From Erysipelotrichaceae bacterium (GTDB lineage Bacteria; Bacillota_I; Bacilli_A; Erysipelotrichales; Erysipelotrichaceae), in contig JALENJ010000040.1 of assembly GCA_022767445.1 (NCBI GenBank), positions 1 through 61,590 of the forward strand: a DNA stretch of 61,590 bases, given 5' to 3'. Made by a program: the position numbers and the translations under genes. The notes under the pieces are model-generated. The model was not told the origin of the DNA. It did no database searches and worked only from the letters and a program-made list of their open reading frames with translations. Below, piece by piece: positions 17,635 through 27,599 of the stretch; position 1 is the stretch's first letter, and the number at the start of each line of letters is the position of its first letter.

Positions 17635-20600
17635 CTAGAATAAGCTCATCTGATTGCTTTCTTGTAAACCTTCTAAACATCCCATATGTGCTAATTTTAC
17701 TAACATGGATGAAGAAACCTGCGTACGCTTGACGATATCCTCTTTGGATAAAAATTCCCCTTTACTACGTGCTTCCTCAATTGATTTAGCAACGTTAGCA
17801 CCAAGTCCATCGATAACCGTAAATGGTGGAATAATCACCTTTGGATTATCTGGTGATACTCTAAATTCAGTCGCATAGGATTTGTATAGATCTACATTAC
17901 CAATCTGATAGCCTCTTGCGTACATCTCTTCACATACTTCCAATACATCAAACAAGGCTCTTTCTTTGTTAGATACAGGAGCTGCAGGATTTCTTTCCGC
18001 AATGCGTGTACTGATATCATTCATACGTGTACGTATGACATCAATACCCTTTATCATCGTTTCAATTTCATAACTATCACATCGTAGTGTTAAAAACTGT
18101 ACATAGAAATTCTGTGGTTCATGTACTTTGTACCATGCGATACGCATGGCCATCATAACATACGCTACTGCGTGTGCTTTTGGAAACATGTACTTAATCT
18201 TCTTACAGGATTCAATGTACCAATCAGGAACTTGGTGTTCAATCATTGTATTCTCCCAAGCTTCTGTTAAACCCTTACCTTTACGTACAGATTCCATAAT
18301 CTTAAAGGCATCTAGTGGTTCTAGTTTATGATCCAAAAGATATGTCATGATATCATCACGACATCCGATAACTTCATCGATTTGGTGTCCTTGACGAATG
18401 AGTTCTTGGGCATTGCCTGCCCATACATCTGTACCATGTGATAGTCCTGAGATAATAACCAGGTCAGAGAATTTCTTAGGTCTTGTCTCTTCTAGAACAC
18501 CACGTGTTGTTCTGGTACCAAATTCAGGTAAACCTAAAGCACCTGTCTCCTTCTTATAGATTCTCGTATCTGCTTTTAGAGCATCATCACACGAGAATAA
18601 AGACAATGTTTCAGGGTCATTCATCGGGATATCCATCGGCTTTACAGTCGCAATCTTTTGCAACAGACGCATCGCCGTAGGATCAACGTGACCTAGGATA
18701 TCAAACTTCAAGACATTATCGTGAATGTCATGGAAGTCGTAGTGTGTTGTCTTCCAAGCAGATGTTGGATCGTTAGCTGGATATTGCACAGGTGTAAAAT
18801 CCTCTGCTTGGTATTCATTAGGAATGATGATAATACCACCTGGATGCTGACCGGTTGTACGCTTTACGTTTTGACAACCATGGGCTAGGTAATCCTTCAT
18901 CGTACGTCGCATATCTGTGATATTCATCTTCTCACAATAACCAGATACATAACCAAAGGCAGTCTTTTCAGCCACAGTACCGATCGTACCAGCACGGAAA
19001 GCATGGTCTTCACCAAATACTTCTTTGATAAATGCATGTGCACGCCATTGATATTCATTTGAGAAGTTTAAGTCAATATCAGGTGTCTTATCCGCATTGA
19101 ATCCAAGGAAGGTCTGGAAAGGAATGTTATGACCATTACCATGCATCGTACTTCCACAATGCGGACAAACCTTATCTGGTAAATCAAAACCTGATGCGAT
19201 AGATGGATCTTCCTGGAATTCACTGTAGTGACAGCTTGGACATAGGTAATGTGGTCTTAAAGGATTAACCTCAGTAATACCCGACATCGTAGCTGTAAAG
19301 GAGGAGCCAACAGAACCACGAGAACCAACGACATATCCATCATCATTCGACTTTTTAACGAGTAAGTGAGCGATATAGTAGTGCACACCAAATCCATTTC
19401 GAATGATGTTATCCAACTCAGAATTTAATCGCTCTGTTACAATCTCAGGAACTTTTCCTTCAAAACCATACATTCTTACAGCTGTATCATGACAGATCTG
19501 TCTTAGCTTATCATCAGATCCTTCAATACCAGGAGGATAAGTTCCTGCCGGAACTGGTCTAACTTCCTCAATTTGATCAAAGATCATATTCGGATTGCGA
19601 ACAACGATCTCTTCAATCAAATCTGGATCATCCAACCAAGCAAATTCCTTCTTCATCTCATCTGTTAAACGAATATGTTGATCAGGATTCTTTGTACGTT
19701 GGCGTAAGTTTTCATCACGAATATACAACGGATGCATCGTACCACCAACACCTTGTGACATGATATATACATCTCTAAAGATTTTCTCTTCAGGTTTACA
19801 GTAATGGGCATCACTTGTAGCACATACAGGAATATTTAACTTACGTGCCATACGTATGATTCTTCGCTGTACATCCTTTAGGCGATTTAGACTTGGTAAA
19901 GAACCTAAAACGAGAAGCGTACTATAATTACCTAATGGTTGTAGTTCAATATAGTCATATAACTTCATCGCTTCTTCTAGGCGTGCATCATCACCATTGC
20001 ATGCAAGTTCAAAGACATCACTGTTTAAGCAAGCAGAGCCCAATAACAGATTCTTCTTTCGCGCAAGTAAGGAAGATCGCAATACTCTAGGTTCTGCAGC
20101 GACATCCGTACCCTCTTTACCAGTCGCTTTTCCATTGACCGCTAACGTCTTTGTATTGGATTCGGTAACAAGTTTGTAAAGATTAAATAAACCTTCATGA
20201 TTTTTTGCTATCGCACATACGTGACTACGACGTACTTTCATAAAAGACTTTTCTGTCTGTAGTTTCGTCTGTAAGTCAGCGATGGTCTTAGCACCGAATT
20301 TATCCTTAGCATCTTTTAATAGACACAAGAAAACATCTGCCAGTGCACCAGCATCAAAGTCAGCACGGTGAGCTTCTTCCTCATTATAGTTAACATGATA
20401 ATAACGAGATAAGTTACCTAGCTTATATGCTCTTCGATCAAAGAGTACAGCACGTGCCATATCCAAAGTATCGATAACCACATTCTTTAAAGGCTCTCTA
20501 CCGATACGGCGAAGTTCTTCATTCAAGAAGAAGTAGTCAAAAGTCGCATTATGGGCAACCAGTACATCGTCTTTGATATACTCTTGAATCTCCACAATCG

Positions 20601-21990
20601 CTTCCTCAAACTGTTTGGCATCTTTGACCATATCATTTGTAATATTCGTCTTAGATGTAATAAAACCTGGAATTGACACCGGAGGTTTGATAAACAATTG
20701 TTTACGATCAATGATCGTTGAATTCTTAATGCGTACAGCACCAAATTCAATAATATGATCATAATAACAAGACAAACCAGTTGTCTCTAAGTCAAAGGAT
20801 ATATATGTGACATCATCGAGATCTTCATCTGTTTGATTACGAACAATTGTAAGTTCATCATTAGCTAGATTTAACTCGCAACCCAAACCAACTTTAAAAT
20901 CTCGATCAGGATTCTTTTTCTTCAAAGATTGTGCTGTATTATAAGCCTTGACGAGGGATTGTACATCTGCATGGTCAGTAATCGCAATCCCTCGATGACC
21001 TAACTGATACACATAAGCAACGATATCATTGATATCGCAAACCCCATCCATTTCAGAAAGATTAGAATGCATATGTAATTCAACACGCTTATTTTCTGCT
21101 GGATCAACAGTTTTAGCCTTCTCTAGTTTAACGATATTATTTGCCATACAGGTTAGCTCCTTGGCAAAACTATCAAAGGAGATACTACCATATACGCGTA
21201 CATAATCCCCTTCTTTGATCGATTCAAGATCTTCCTTGGTAAAGCTTCTGCCTTCAAAACGCTTTACCATAATCGCATCCGTACCATCAAAGATAGATAA
21301 GGTCTGAATCGACTTACCACTCTTGCGAATTTCAAGCATCTCATTTGCGAATACTTCACCTTCAAATTGAACATCCGCAATCGCATCATGTACATCTTTT
21401 AGCTGAATCTTTTCATAATCATCTAGCTTAGTACGTTGATATTTATAGGTTGGTCTTTCTGGAACTTTTTCAGGTTCTTCATTCACCACCATCACATTGA
21501 CTTCTTTGATTTCATTTTGAATCTCTGGAATCATCGTTTCTGTTAGCACGTTAATATGATTAAAACCAATGGATTGTAAATAGTTTTCTATTTGCTTAAT
21601 ATATCCGGAAGTTCTCTCACATTCACTTTGAGATAAGAATGAATATTGAATGGTATTCTTTTCTGGAGTATACGAAAAAGTCCCTTTATCAAAAACATGT
21701 AATTCTCGGTTTAAGTCAAAATAATCATCGAGATACTTACGTATTTCTACTTGATTACATTTGTCGTGTTGGGCAGAAATAACCAAAGTGATATTTGATT
21801 TTGTTAAAAAATATAACTGTGTTTTGATATCTTGGTATACATCAAATGGAAGTATAAAAGTAGTACCTAAATAGATTTCTAAACGATTGGTAGCCTTAAA
21901 TAAGCGCACTCTTTCAATCACAATATCTTCTGGTGAAATATCACCACTATCTATTCGTAATGAAATTAAATCTTTTAAGTACTGTGTCAT
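17635..21990 (-). CDS. polC: DNA polymerase III alpha subunit, PolC type
   Basis: Main replicative polymerase of low-GC Gram-positives, 1451 residues. Order of parts: N-terminal domain; OB fold (about 210-290); PHP domain (starts at VELHMHSNLSEMDG, about 305) split by a DnaQ-like 3'-5' exonuclease (SFDLETTGLS, about 398); a zinc-binding CPSCHYSEF / CPHCGS motif (about 915-945); polymerase palm with KTPDIDLNFSNEYQ; and a C-terminal HhH region. The protein ends in QMSLF, a beta-clamp binding peptide. A CGAAGGAG ribosome site precedes the ATG. thrS with its T-box lies directly downstream. Confidence 0.97.
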   Translation of the reverse strand: MTQYLKDLISLRIDSGDISPEDIVIERVRLFKATNRLEIYLGTTFILPFDVYQDIKTQLYFLTKSNITLVISAQHDKCNQVEIRKYLDDYFDLNRELHVFDKGTFSYTPEKNTIQYSFLSQSECERTSGYIKQIENYLQSIGFNHINVLTETMIPEIQNEIKEVNVMVVNEEPEKVPERPTYKYQRTKLDDYEKIQLKDVHDAIADVQFEGEVFANEMLEIRKSGKSIQTLSIFDGTDAIMVKRFEGRSFTKEDLESIKEGDYVRVYGSISFDSFAKELTCMANNIVKLEKAKTVDPAENKRVELHMHSNLSEMDGVCDINDIVAYVYQLGHRGIAITDHADVQSLVKAYNTAQSLKKKNPDRDFKVGLGCELNLANDELTIVRNQTDEDLDDVTYISFDLETTGLSCYYDHIIEFGAVRIKNSTIIDRKQLFIKPPVSIPGFITSKTNITNDMVKDAKQFEEAIVEIQEYIKDDVLVAHNATFDYFFLNEELRRIGREPLKNVVIDTLDMARAVLFDRRAYKLGNLSRYYHVNYNEEEAHRADFDAGALADVFLCLLKDAKDKFGAKTIADLQTKLQTEKSFMKVRRSHVCAIAKNHEGLFNLYKLVTESNTKTLAVNGKATGKEGTDVAAEPRVLRSSLLARKKNLLLGSACLNSDVFELACNGDDARLEEAMKLYDYIELQPLGNYSTLLVLGSLPSLNRLKDVQRRIIRMARKLNIPVCATSDAHYCKPEEKIFRDVYIMSQGVGGTMHPLYIRDENLRQRTKNPDQHIRLTDEMKKEFAWLDDPDLIEEIVVRNPNMIFDQIEEVRPVPAGTYPPGIEGSDDKLRQICHDTAVRMYGFEGKVPEIVTERLNSELDNIIRNGFGVHYYIAHLLVKKSNDDGYVVGSRGSVGSSFTATMSGITEVNPLRPHYLCPSCHYSEFQEDPSIASGFDLPDKVCPHCGSTMHGNGHNIPFQTFLGFNADKTPDIDLNFSNEYQWRAHAFIKEVFGEDHAFRAGTIGTVAEKTAFGYVSGYCEKMNITDMRRTMKDYLAHGCQNVKRTTGQHPGGIIIIPNEYQAEDFTPVQYPANDPTSAWKTTHYDFHDIHDNVLKFDILGHVDPTAMRLLQKIATVKPMDIPMNDPETLSLFSCDDALKADTRIYKKETGALGLPEFGTRTTRGVLEETRPKKFSDLVIISGLSHGTDVWAGNAQELIRQGHQIDEVIGCRDDIMTYLLDHKLEPLDAFKIMESVRKGKGLTEAWENTMIEHQVPDWYIESCKKIKYMFPKAHAVAYVMMAMRIAWYKVHEPQNFYVQFLTLRCDSYEIETMIKGIDVIRTRMNDISTRIAERNPAAPVSNKERALFDVLEVCEEMYARGYQIGNVDLYKSYATEFRVSPDNPKVIIPPFTVIDGLGANVAKSIEEARSKGEFLSKEDIVKRTQVSSSMLVKLAHMGCLEGLQESNQMSLF

Positions 21991-22013
21991 AACGATTACT
22001 CCTTCGTCTCAAT

Positions 22014-22022
22014 ATTCTAACA
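22014..22022 (-). promoter_or_regulatory. polC promoter (extended -10)
   Basis: TGT-TAGAAT on the minus strand is an extended -10 box 23 bases before the polC ATG. The -35 region is poor. It lies downstream of the terminator at 22070-22103, so polC is the first gene of its transcript. Confidence 0.45.
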
Positions 22023-22069
22023 TAAATTTAACTGTGATAAGCATATGTAAAAAGTTTCCGCTGCATTGA

Positions 22070-22103
22070 AAAAAAGGAAAAAGCATCCCATTCTAGGATG
22101 CTT
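22070..22103 (-). terminator. Terminator of the recG-rnc-galK-herA operon
   Basis: AAGCATCC / GGATGCTT form a perfect 8-bp stem around a 7-base loop, followed on the minus strand by TTTTTCCTTTTTTT. It lies about 45 bases after the stop of the HerA-like gene. Confidence 0.88.
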
Positions 22104-22149
22104 AGTCGACAATCAATTCTACATACGATATCATTGAGGAATTGTAGTG

Positions 22150-23571
22150 TTAACCAAAGAAATTCTTTAAAAATTTCTTTGCGGAACGTATTCCGATATT
22201 TACAATTTCGTTTTCTGCACGGTTGCGAATCTTCCTTGTGAAACGATCACTCCAATCTGTTTCTTTCTTCTTGGAGGTTTGTTTTGGATTTTCTTCTTTC
22301 ATCTCACCAATCTTTTCATACGCACTTTCAGGATCAATATCTTTTTCATATGTTTCATATAGTACATCAGAGCGAATTTCTTGTTGGATGAGTGTTGGAT
22401 CAGCTTGATTCATGGAAGAAGCTGGTGGTAATATCGTAGTTTCTTCGACAATCGTAGGTGCACCTTCTGAATCTAATACCGATACGAGTGCGACACCTGT
22501 TTTCATATTGGTGATTCTTTCTGCTGTATCGAGATTTGGATTTTGACGGAATGAATCCGCAGCTAACTTGACTGCTTTGATTTCCGTTGGTGTATATGCA
22601 CGTAATGCATGTTGAATTCGATTGGATAACTGTGCAAGTATGGATGATGGTATATCGTTTGGAGATTGTGTAATGAAGAATACACCAACTCCTTTGGAAC
22701 GAATGAGTTTGACGATTTGCTCGATTTTTGTAAGTAATGTCTTTGGCAAATCGTTAAACAATAGATGTGCTTCATCAAAGAAGAATACTAACTTTGGTTT
22801 ATCAAGATCTCCAACTTCCGGTAATTCGATATATAGTTGATTCAATAACCACAACATGAATGTTGCGTATAACAATGGATATTGAAATAGCTCTTTACAT
22901 TCAAGCATGTTCATTACACCAAGTCCATTGGATGTACGGAAGAAATCTTGTGTCGATATTGCAGGCATACCAAATAGAACACTACCGCCCTGATGTTCTA
23001 ATTGAAGTAGCTTGCGTTGAATCCCACCAATACTCTGTTTTGTTACATTGCCATACTGAAGTGATATTTCACTTGCATGCATGCCTACGTAATTGGCCAT
23101 TGCCTGCAGATCTTTAAGATCGATTAAGTCCAGATTCATATCTTGGGCAACTTTATAAATAATTTGTAAGTTACCTGTTTGGGCATCTGTTAAACCTAGT
23201 ATTCTAGCAAATAGTTCTGGTTCGAATTCTTCGATGATTATTCGTACTGGATGTCCATTTTTTCGATAAACGTCATAAAAGGATACAGGGAATCTCATCG
23301 TTTGGAAGTTATCAATTCCTAATTTTTCCAAACGACCTTCTATCTGTGACATATCACCTTGTTGAATCATACCTGATAAATCGCCTTTTACATCGGCAAT
23401 AATCGTAGGTACACCAAGTTGACTCAATGATTCCGCAATGACCTTTAGAGTAACTGTTTTACCAGTGCCAGAGGCACCGGCGATGAATCCATGGCGATTT
23501 AACATCTGTGGTAATAAATGTACTTCAGTTTCATTGGATTTACCAAGAAGAATGACATTGTCTTTTAACAT
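22150..23571 (-). CDS. HerA/FtsK-like ATPase, DUF853 (YjgR) family
   Basis: AAA+/RecA-fold ATPase of 473 residues related to HerA and to E. coli YjgR (DUF853). The Walker A motif is GASGTGKT (about 32-39), with FFFDEAHLLFND as Walker B (about 263-274) and FITQSPNDIP as sensor. Archaeal HerA works as a hexameric DNA translocase with NurA, but the role of the bacterial DUF853 branch is not known and no NurA-like nuclease is nearby. The C-terminal 60 residues are lysine-rich (KKKETDWSDRFTRKIRNR) and end in an amphipathic segment. It follows the galactokinase-like gene by one base and is last in the recG operon. Confidence 0.85.
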   Translation of the reverse strand: MLKDNVILLGKSNETEVHLLPQMLNRHGFIAGASGTGKTVTLKVIAESLSQLGVPTIIADVKGDLSGMIQQGDMSQIEGRLEKLGIDNFQTMRFPVSFYDVYRKNGHPVRIIIEEFEPELFARILGLTDAQTGNLQIIYKVAQDMNLDLIDLKDLQAMANYVGMHASEISLQYGNVTKQSIGGIQRKLLQLEHQGGSVLFGMPAISTQDFFRTSNGLGVMNMLECKELFQYPLLYATFMLWLLNQLYIELPEVGDLDKPKLVFFFDEAHLLFNDLPKTLLTKIEQIVKLIRSKGVGVFFITQSPNDIPSSILAQLSNRIQHALRAYTPTEIKAVKLAADSFRQNPNLDTAERITNMKTGVALVSVLDSEGAPTIVEETTILPPASSMNQADPTLIQQEIRSDVLYETYEKDIDPESAYEKIGEMKEENPKQTSKKKETDWSDRFTRKIRNRAENEIVNIGIRSAKKFLKNFFG

Positions 23572-23572
23572 G

Positions 23573-24847
23573 CTAAATTACCTTAACACCACCGCATGGG
23601 CGTATACGTAGGATATAACAACAATCTTTACCAAAGCTGGATTCCATTGTTTGAATATATTCTTGGACTTTCTTGACTGGAACATAAGCTTGTATCGTTC
23701 CAGCAAAGCCTCCACCATGTACACGATAGGCTCCATCATCCTTTAGTACCATTTGACTTAGTGCTAGTGCTACACCGAGGGCTTGGTTTTGATGATCTGT
23801 AGGATTTAGTACATTTTGTAGATACATATATGAGGATTGTCCACTTTCTTTGACAAGCTTTAAGAATGTAGCGATATCTTTATCCTTTAAAGCTTGGGCT
23901 TGTAATTTGGCACGATGTGTTTCATTTAAGAAATGATAAGCACGTAAGAATGGACGATCGCCAAGTTCTGTGCGGATTTGATGAACATTCATTGCGAGTT
24001 GGTCAAGTGTTAGCTCGCTGACAACTTCTTTGCCAAATAGCTTAGCTACGGATTTCATCTCATATGGGATTGCGCTATATTCATCGCTTAAATCCGCATG
24101 ACTAGCTTTAACATCTGTTAAGATGAGTTGATATCCATAATCCATTGGATTAAATGGGATAGATTCAACTTCTGGATTCTTTGGGTTCTTAAAATCCATA
24201 GACGCAAAGCTACCGATAGAACATGCCATCTGATCTAATAAACCACTGGCTTTCATGAAGTATTGGTTCTCCGCAAATTGTCCAATCTTAGCGATATCTA
24301 CAGAGGTAATCATATATTTGTTGTATAGTGCATTGAAGATTGTACCGATTAATACTTCAAATGCGGCAGAACTAGACATTCCACCACCAGATAATACATT
24401 GCTTTGGGCATAAGCTTTGAATCCACCGTAGTTGTATTCTTGTTTCTGGAAGCCTGCTGCGATACCACGGATGAGTGCTTCGGTTGTATTCTTTTCATTT
24501 TCATGAATGGTTAAATCACTTAGATCAACAGGGTGAACATCAAAACCATCCGCATAATATTCAACGATATTACTCTCTTGTTTTGTGACAACAGCGATAA
24601 CATCCAAGTCGATACTAGCAGCTACAACTGCACCTAGCTGGTGGTCTGTATGATTTCCACCAACTTCTGTTCTTCCTGGTGCACTAAAGAGTATCGCTTC
24701 TACATCTCCTAAGATTTTTTTTGCACAATCTAATACTTGTAGATATCTATCTTTTTGCGATGTGATCGCATTTTCTCCATAGAGAAAAGACAGTCTATCA
24801 TCTAGCTTTCCTGCATTGATATATTTAATGATTTCTGAAATGGTCAT
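23573..24847 (-). CDS. Galactokinase-family sugar kinase (GHMP) with variant signature
   Basis: GHMP kinase of 424 residues, longer than classical GalK (about 385-390). The ATP motif NVLSGGGMSSSAAF (about 150-163) and the C-terminal VHGGGFAGTIQAY are intact. The sugar signature at 58-70 reads GRTEVGGNHTDHQ instead of the classical GRxNLIGEHTDYN; the Glu that normally contacts galactose is Asn. This variant occurs in Clostridia and relatives that are annotated galactokinase, but the substrate should be regarded as unproven. No galT, galE or galM is nearby; instead the gene lies between rnc and a HerA-like ATPase. Confidence 0.82.
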   Translation of the reverse strand: MTISEIIKYINAGKLDDRLSFLYGENAITSQKDRYLQVLDCAKKILGDVEAILFSAPGRTEVGGNHTDHQLGAVVAASIDLDVIAVVTKQESNIVEYYADGFDVHPVDLSDLTIHENEKNTTEALIRGIAAGFQKQEYNYGGFKAYAQSNVLSGGGMSSSAAFEVLIGTIFNALYNKYMITSVDIAKIGQFAENQYFMKASGLLDQMACSIGSFASMDFKNPKNPEVESIPFNPMDYGYQLILTDVKASHADLSDEYSAIPYEMKSVAKLFGKEVVSELTLDQLAMNVHQIRTELGDRPFLRAYHFLNETHRAKLQAQALKDKDIATFLKLVKESGQSSYMYLQNVLNPTDHQNQALGVALALSQMVLKDDGAYRVHGGGFAGTIQAYVPVKKVQEYIQTMESSFGKDCCYILRIRPCGGVKVI

Positions 24848-24859
24848 GTTAACCTCCCC

Positions 24860-25534
24860 TTATTTTGCCATTTTCTCAAAAGCATTTCTTGCGGCATTTT
24901 GTTCCGCTTGTTTCTTTGATGGTCCCTTACCTGTTCCTAAAACCAGTCCATCCACAACAACATTCATCACAAATTCTGGAGCGTTGCTTGGGCCACTCTC
25001 GCTTACGAGTTCGTATTTTACTGTACGTCGTGAATCTGCTTGTACGTATTCTTGTAATTTCGTCTTATAGTCATGCATTACACCTACATCTTCAGGATGA
25101 GCTAGGCGTGGAGTAATGACTTCCGTTAGGATATTGTCTACAGCGTTCATACCTTGATCTAAAAAGAGCGCACCTAAAAAGGCTTCTACCATATCTGCGA
25201 TAATTGCATCTTTATCACGACCACCCGTCTTCTCCTCGCCTGAGCCAAGTAATAGATAGTCATTGAGATGTAATTGTCTTCCATAAATCGCAAGTGCTTT
25301 TTCGCATACGAGTTGTGCACGTAAACGTGTCATCTTACCTTCACTTAGATTTAATGGATAGATGGCATTGCTTGACCATAACTGTAATACAGCATCTCCC
25401 ATGAATTCTAGACGTTCATTGTCATGTCTGCCTTTATGTTCATGTGCATAGCTTGAATGTATAAAAGCTTGCTTAATCATCTTTTCATTATTTACATTTA
25501 TTCCGCGGTTTTTTAACCAATCAATGATATTCAT
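24860..25534 (-). CDS. rnc: Ribonuclease III
   Basis: Double-strand-specific endoribonuclease for rRNA and mRNA processing, 224 residues. The nuclease domain (1-150) contains the signature ERLEFMGDAVLQL with the catalytic Glu and Asp, and a second DMVEAFLGALFLD site. A double-stranded RNA-binding domain (about 152-223) ends in GKGPSKKQAEQNAARNAFE. In Bacillus rnc follows acpP and is followed by smc and ftsY; here the fatty-acid genes are absent and recG lies directly upstream by 11 bases. Confidence 0.96.
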   Translation of the reverse strand: MNIIDWLKNRGINVNNEKMIKQAFIHSSYAHEHKGRHDNERLEFMGDAVLQLWSSNAIYPLNLSEGKMTRLRAQLVCEKALAIYGRQLHLNDYLLLGSGEEKTGGRDKDAIIADMVEAFLGALFLDQGMNAVDNILTEVITPRLAHPEDVGVMHDYKTKLQEYVQADSRRTVKYELVSESGPSNAPEFVMNVVVDGLVLGTGKGPSKKQAEQNAARNAFEKMAK

Positions 25535-25545
25535 ATTTCACACTC

Positions 25546-27558
25546 CTAATCTGTATATACAGCGTTCTTTGCATTACGTTGATGCACGGATTCAATTAAA
25601 ATTTGATAATCTGGATTATCTGGTGATTTTATAATCATCTGGGCATCTTTACGTGCTTGATTGATCATCGCTGTATCTTCAACAATGTTACCAAGGATAA
25701 AATCTGGAACACCACTTTGTCTAGTACCAAGTATATCACCTGGCCCTCTTAATCGTAAATCTTCGTAGGATATTTCAAAACCATTATTGGTCTTGACTAG
25801 AACTTCTAAGCGTTGTGTCACTTTTTCCTCTTGGCTATTTGTTAATAGCCAACAATAACCCTGTTGATTACTACGTTGAATCCTTCCTCGAAGCTGATGT
25901 AATTGCGATAGTCCAAATTTATCCGCATCATAGATAATCATACCAGTCGCATTGACTACATTGACACCTACTTCAACAACAGTCGTAGAGACAAGTATCT
26001 GTATTTGATTATCTGCGAAGGCATCCATAATCGATTTCTTTTCTTCTGGGGACATGCGACCATGAAGATAAGAAACACGATATTGTGGAAATAACTTCTG
26101 TATCGAATCTGTCGTATCATATACATTGCGTGCATGATATTCTTCGTTTTCATCGACGGCAGCACATATAACATATAGCTGTCGACCAGCATCTAGTAAT
26201 TCTTTTACAGATGGTAGAACGGAACGGAAACTATTCTCTTTGATTAAAGATGTAATAGGCGCAATTCTACCCTTAGGCATCGTCTCTATTGTACTGACAT
26301 CCATATCGCCAAATAACGAAGAAGCTAATGTTCTAGGAATTGGTGTAGCACTCATCAAAAGAAAGTCTACTTGATTTCCCTTATCTTTGAGTGCACGTCT
26401 TTGATTAACGCCAAAACGTTGTTGTTCATCCGCAATTGTCAATCCAAGCTTATGGAAAGCAATACTATCCTGGATGATACTATGGGTACCAATCAGGATA
26501 TCAACCTGTCCACTTGCGACTTTCTCTAAGATTTCTTTTTTCTTTGCGGATGATAAACCAGCATAGATCACTTCAGTTTTCACATGAAACTGCTCTAGTA
26601 AACCGTTGACTGTTTCATAGTGTTGTCTAGCTAGTATTTCCGTTGGTGCAAGCATGGCACCTTGATATCCACTCAGTACACATGCATATAGTGCAAGTGT
26701 CGCAACGACAGTCTTGCCACAACCTACATCACCTTGTACCAAGCGATACATCGTATGCGTACTTCCCATATCATCTAAGATATGATTGAGTGTTTCTTTC
26801 TGGTCGATGGTCATCTCAAAGGATAAAGCATGTATTGCTTGATCTAACTTTTTAGAGGAGAAGATCTTAGGCTGTTTTACGATGCGTACTCCTTCAGATG
26901 TATGCAATAGTTGGATAGTTGTAAAGTAACGTAAAAATTCAGCATACTTCAATGTTCTAACTGCACTTTGAATCTCCTGTTGACTATTTGGCATATGAAT
27001 TTGTCGATATGCTTGTTTTAAAGGCAATAAGCGATATGCAGCACGCAAACTACTTGGAATATCATCGACAATTTCATCTTGTATTTGGCTAAATACAGAT
27101 TGGATAATCGTTTGTAGAGTCTTTTGACGAATACCCTCTTTGATACTATAGACAGGTGTAATTCCTACATGTTCTGCAATACCTTTGGTATCGTAGCTAA
27201 TCGCAGTGACTTTGGATTTACCTTGGTAAATACCTTGTATCGTTAAGATTTGATTTAAGCGTAAGTTTTTCGTCCAAGGACGATTAAAAATAGTGACGTT
27301 GATAATTTCATCTTCAACACGCACTTGAAAAGTAGTCATCATAAGACGACCTTTACGCCAACTTTTAGGTAAACTGACAACCTCAGCTTCAAACCAAACT
27401 TTATCTTTGATCTTCCAATCCGCAAACTGACTAACAATGATCTCTTCGTATCGATATGGATAATACATCAGTAAATCATCGGTTGTATAAATACCAAGTT
27501 GATGTAAAGTCTCTAGTCTTTTTGCTGTAATTTTAAATTTCTTATCGCTTAAATCCAT
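25546..27558 (-). CDS. recG: ATP-dependent DNA helicase RecG
   Basis: Branched-DNA helicase that rescues stalled forks and Holliday junctions, 670 residues. The N-terminal wedge/OB domain spans about 1-150. Walker A is GDVGCGKT (about 275), the motif II region reads ADEQQRFG, motif III LLMSATPIPRT, and motif VI QLRGRIQRSNQQG; the C-terminal end carries the usual LRGPGDILGTRQSG. No ribosome site precedes the ATG, because a TGG-TATAAT promoter lies only six bases upstream; the mRNA is probably leaderless. It heads the recG-rnc-galK-herA operon. Confidence 0.96.
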   Translation of the reverse strand: MDLSDKKFKITAKRLETLHQLGIYTTDDLLMYYPYRYEEIIVSQFADWKIKDKVWFEAEVVSLPKSWRKGRLMMTTFQVRVEDEIINVTIFNRPWTKNLRLNQILTIQGIYQGKSKVTAISYDTKGIAEHVGITPVYSIKEGIRQKTLQTIIQSVFSQIQDEIVDDIPSSLRAAYRLLPLKQAYRQIHMPNSQQEIQSAVRTLKYAEFLRYFTTIQLLHTSEGVRIVKQPKIFSSKKLDQAIHALSFEMTIDQKETLNHILDDMGSTHTMYRLVQGDVGCGKTVVATLALYACVLSGYQGAMLAPTEILARQHYETVNGLLEQFHVKTEVIYAGLSSAKKKEILEKVASGQVDILIGTHSIIQDSIAFHKLGLTIADEQQRFGVNQRRALKDKGNQVDFLLMSATPIPRTLASSLFGDMDVSTIETMPKGRIAPITSLIKENSFRSVLPSVKELLDAGRQLYVICAAVDENEEYHARNVYDTTDSIQKLFPQYRVSYLHGRMSPEEKKSIMDAFADNQIQILVSTTVVEVGVNVVNATGMIIYDADKFGLSQLHQLRGRIQRSNQQGYCWLLTNSQEEKVTQRLEVLVKTNNGFEISYEDLRLRGPGDILGTRQSGVPDFILGNIVEDTAMINQARKDAQMIIKSPDNPDYQILIESVHQRNAKNAVYTD

Positions 27559-27564
27559 GTGTAT

Positions 27565-27573
27565 ATTATACCA
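27565..27573 (-). promoter_or_regulatory. recG promoter, predicts a leaderless mRNA
   Basis: The minus strand reads TGG-TATAAT, a perfect extended -10 box. Only six bases (ATACAC) separate it from the recG ATG, so the transcription start should fall on or next to the A of the start codon. No Shine-Dalgarno sequence is present. Confidence 0.6.
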
Positions 27574-27599
27574 TTGTTAATCCTTGCATTCACACTTAG

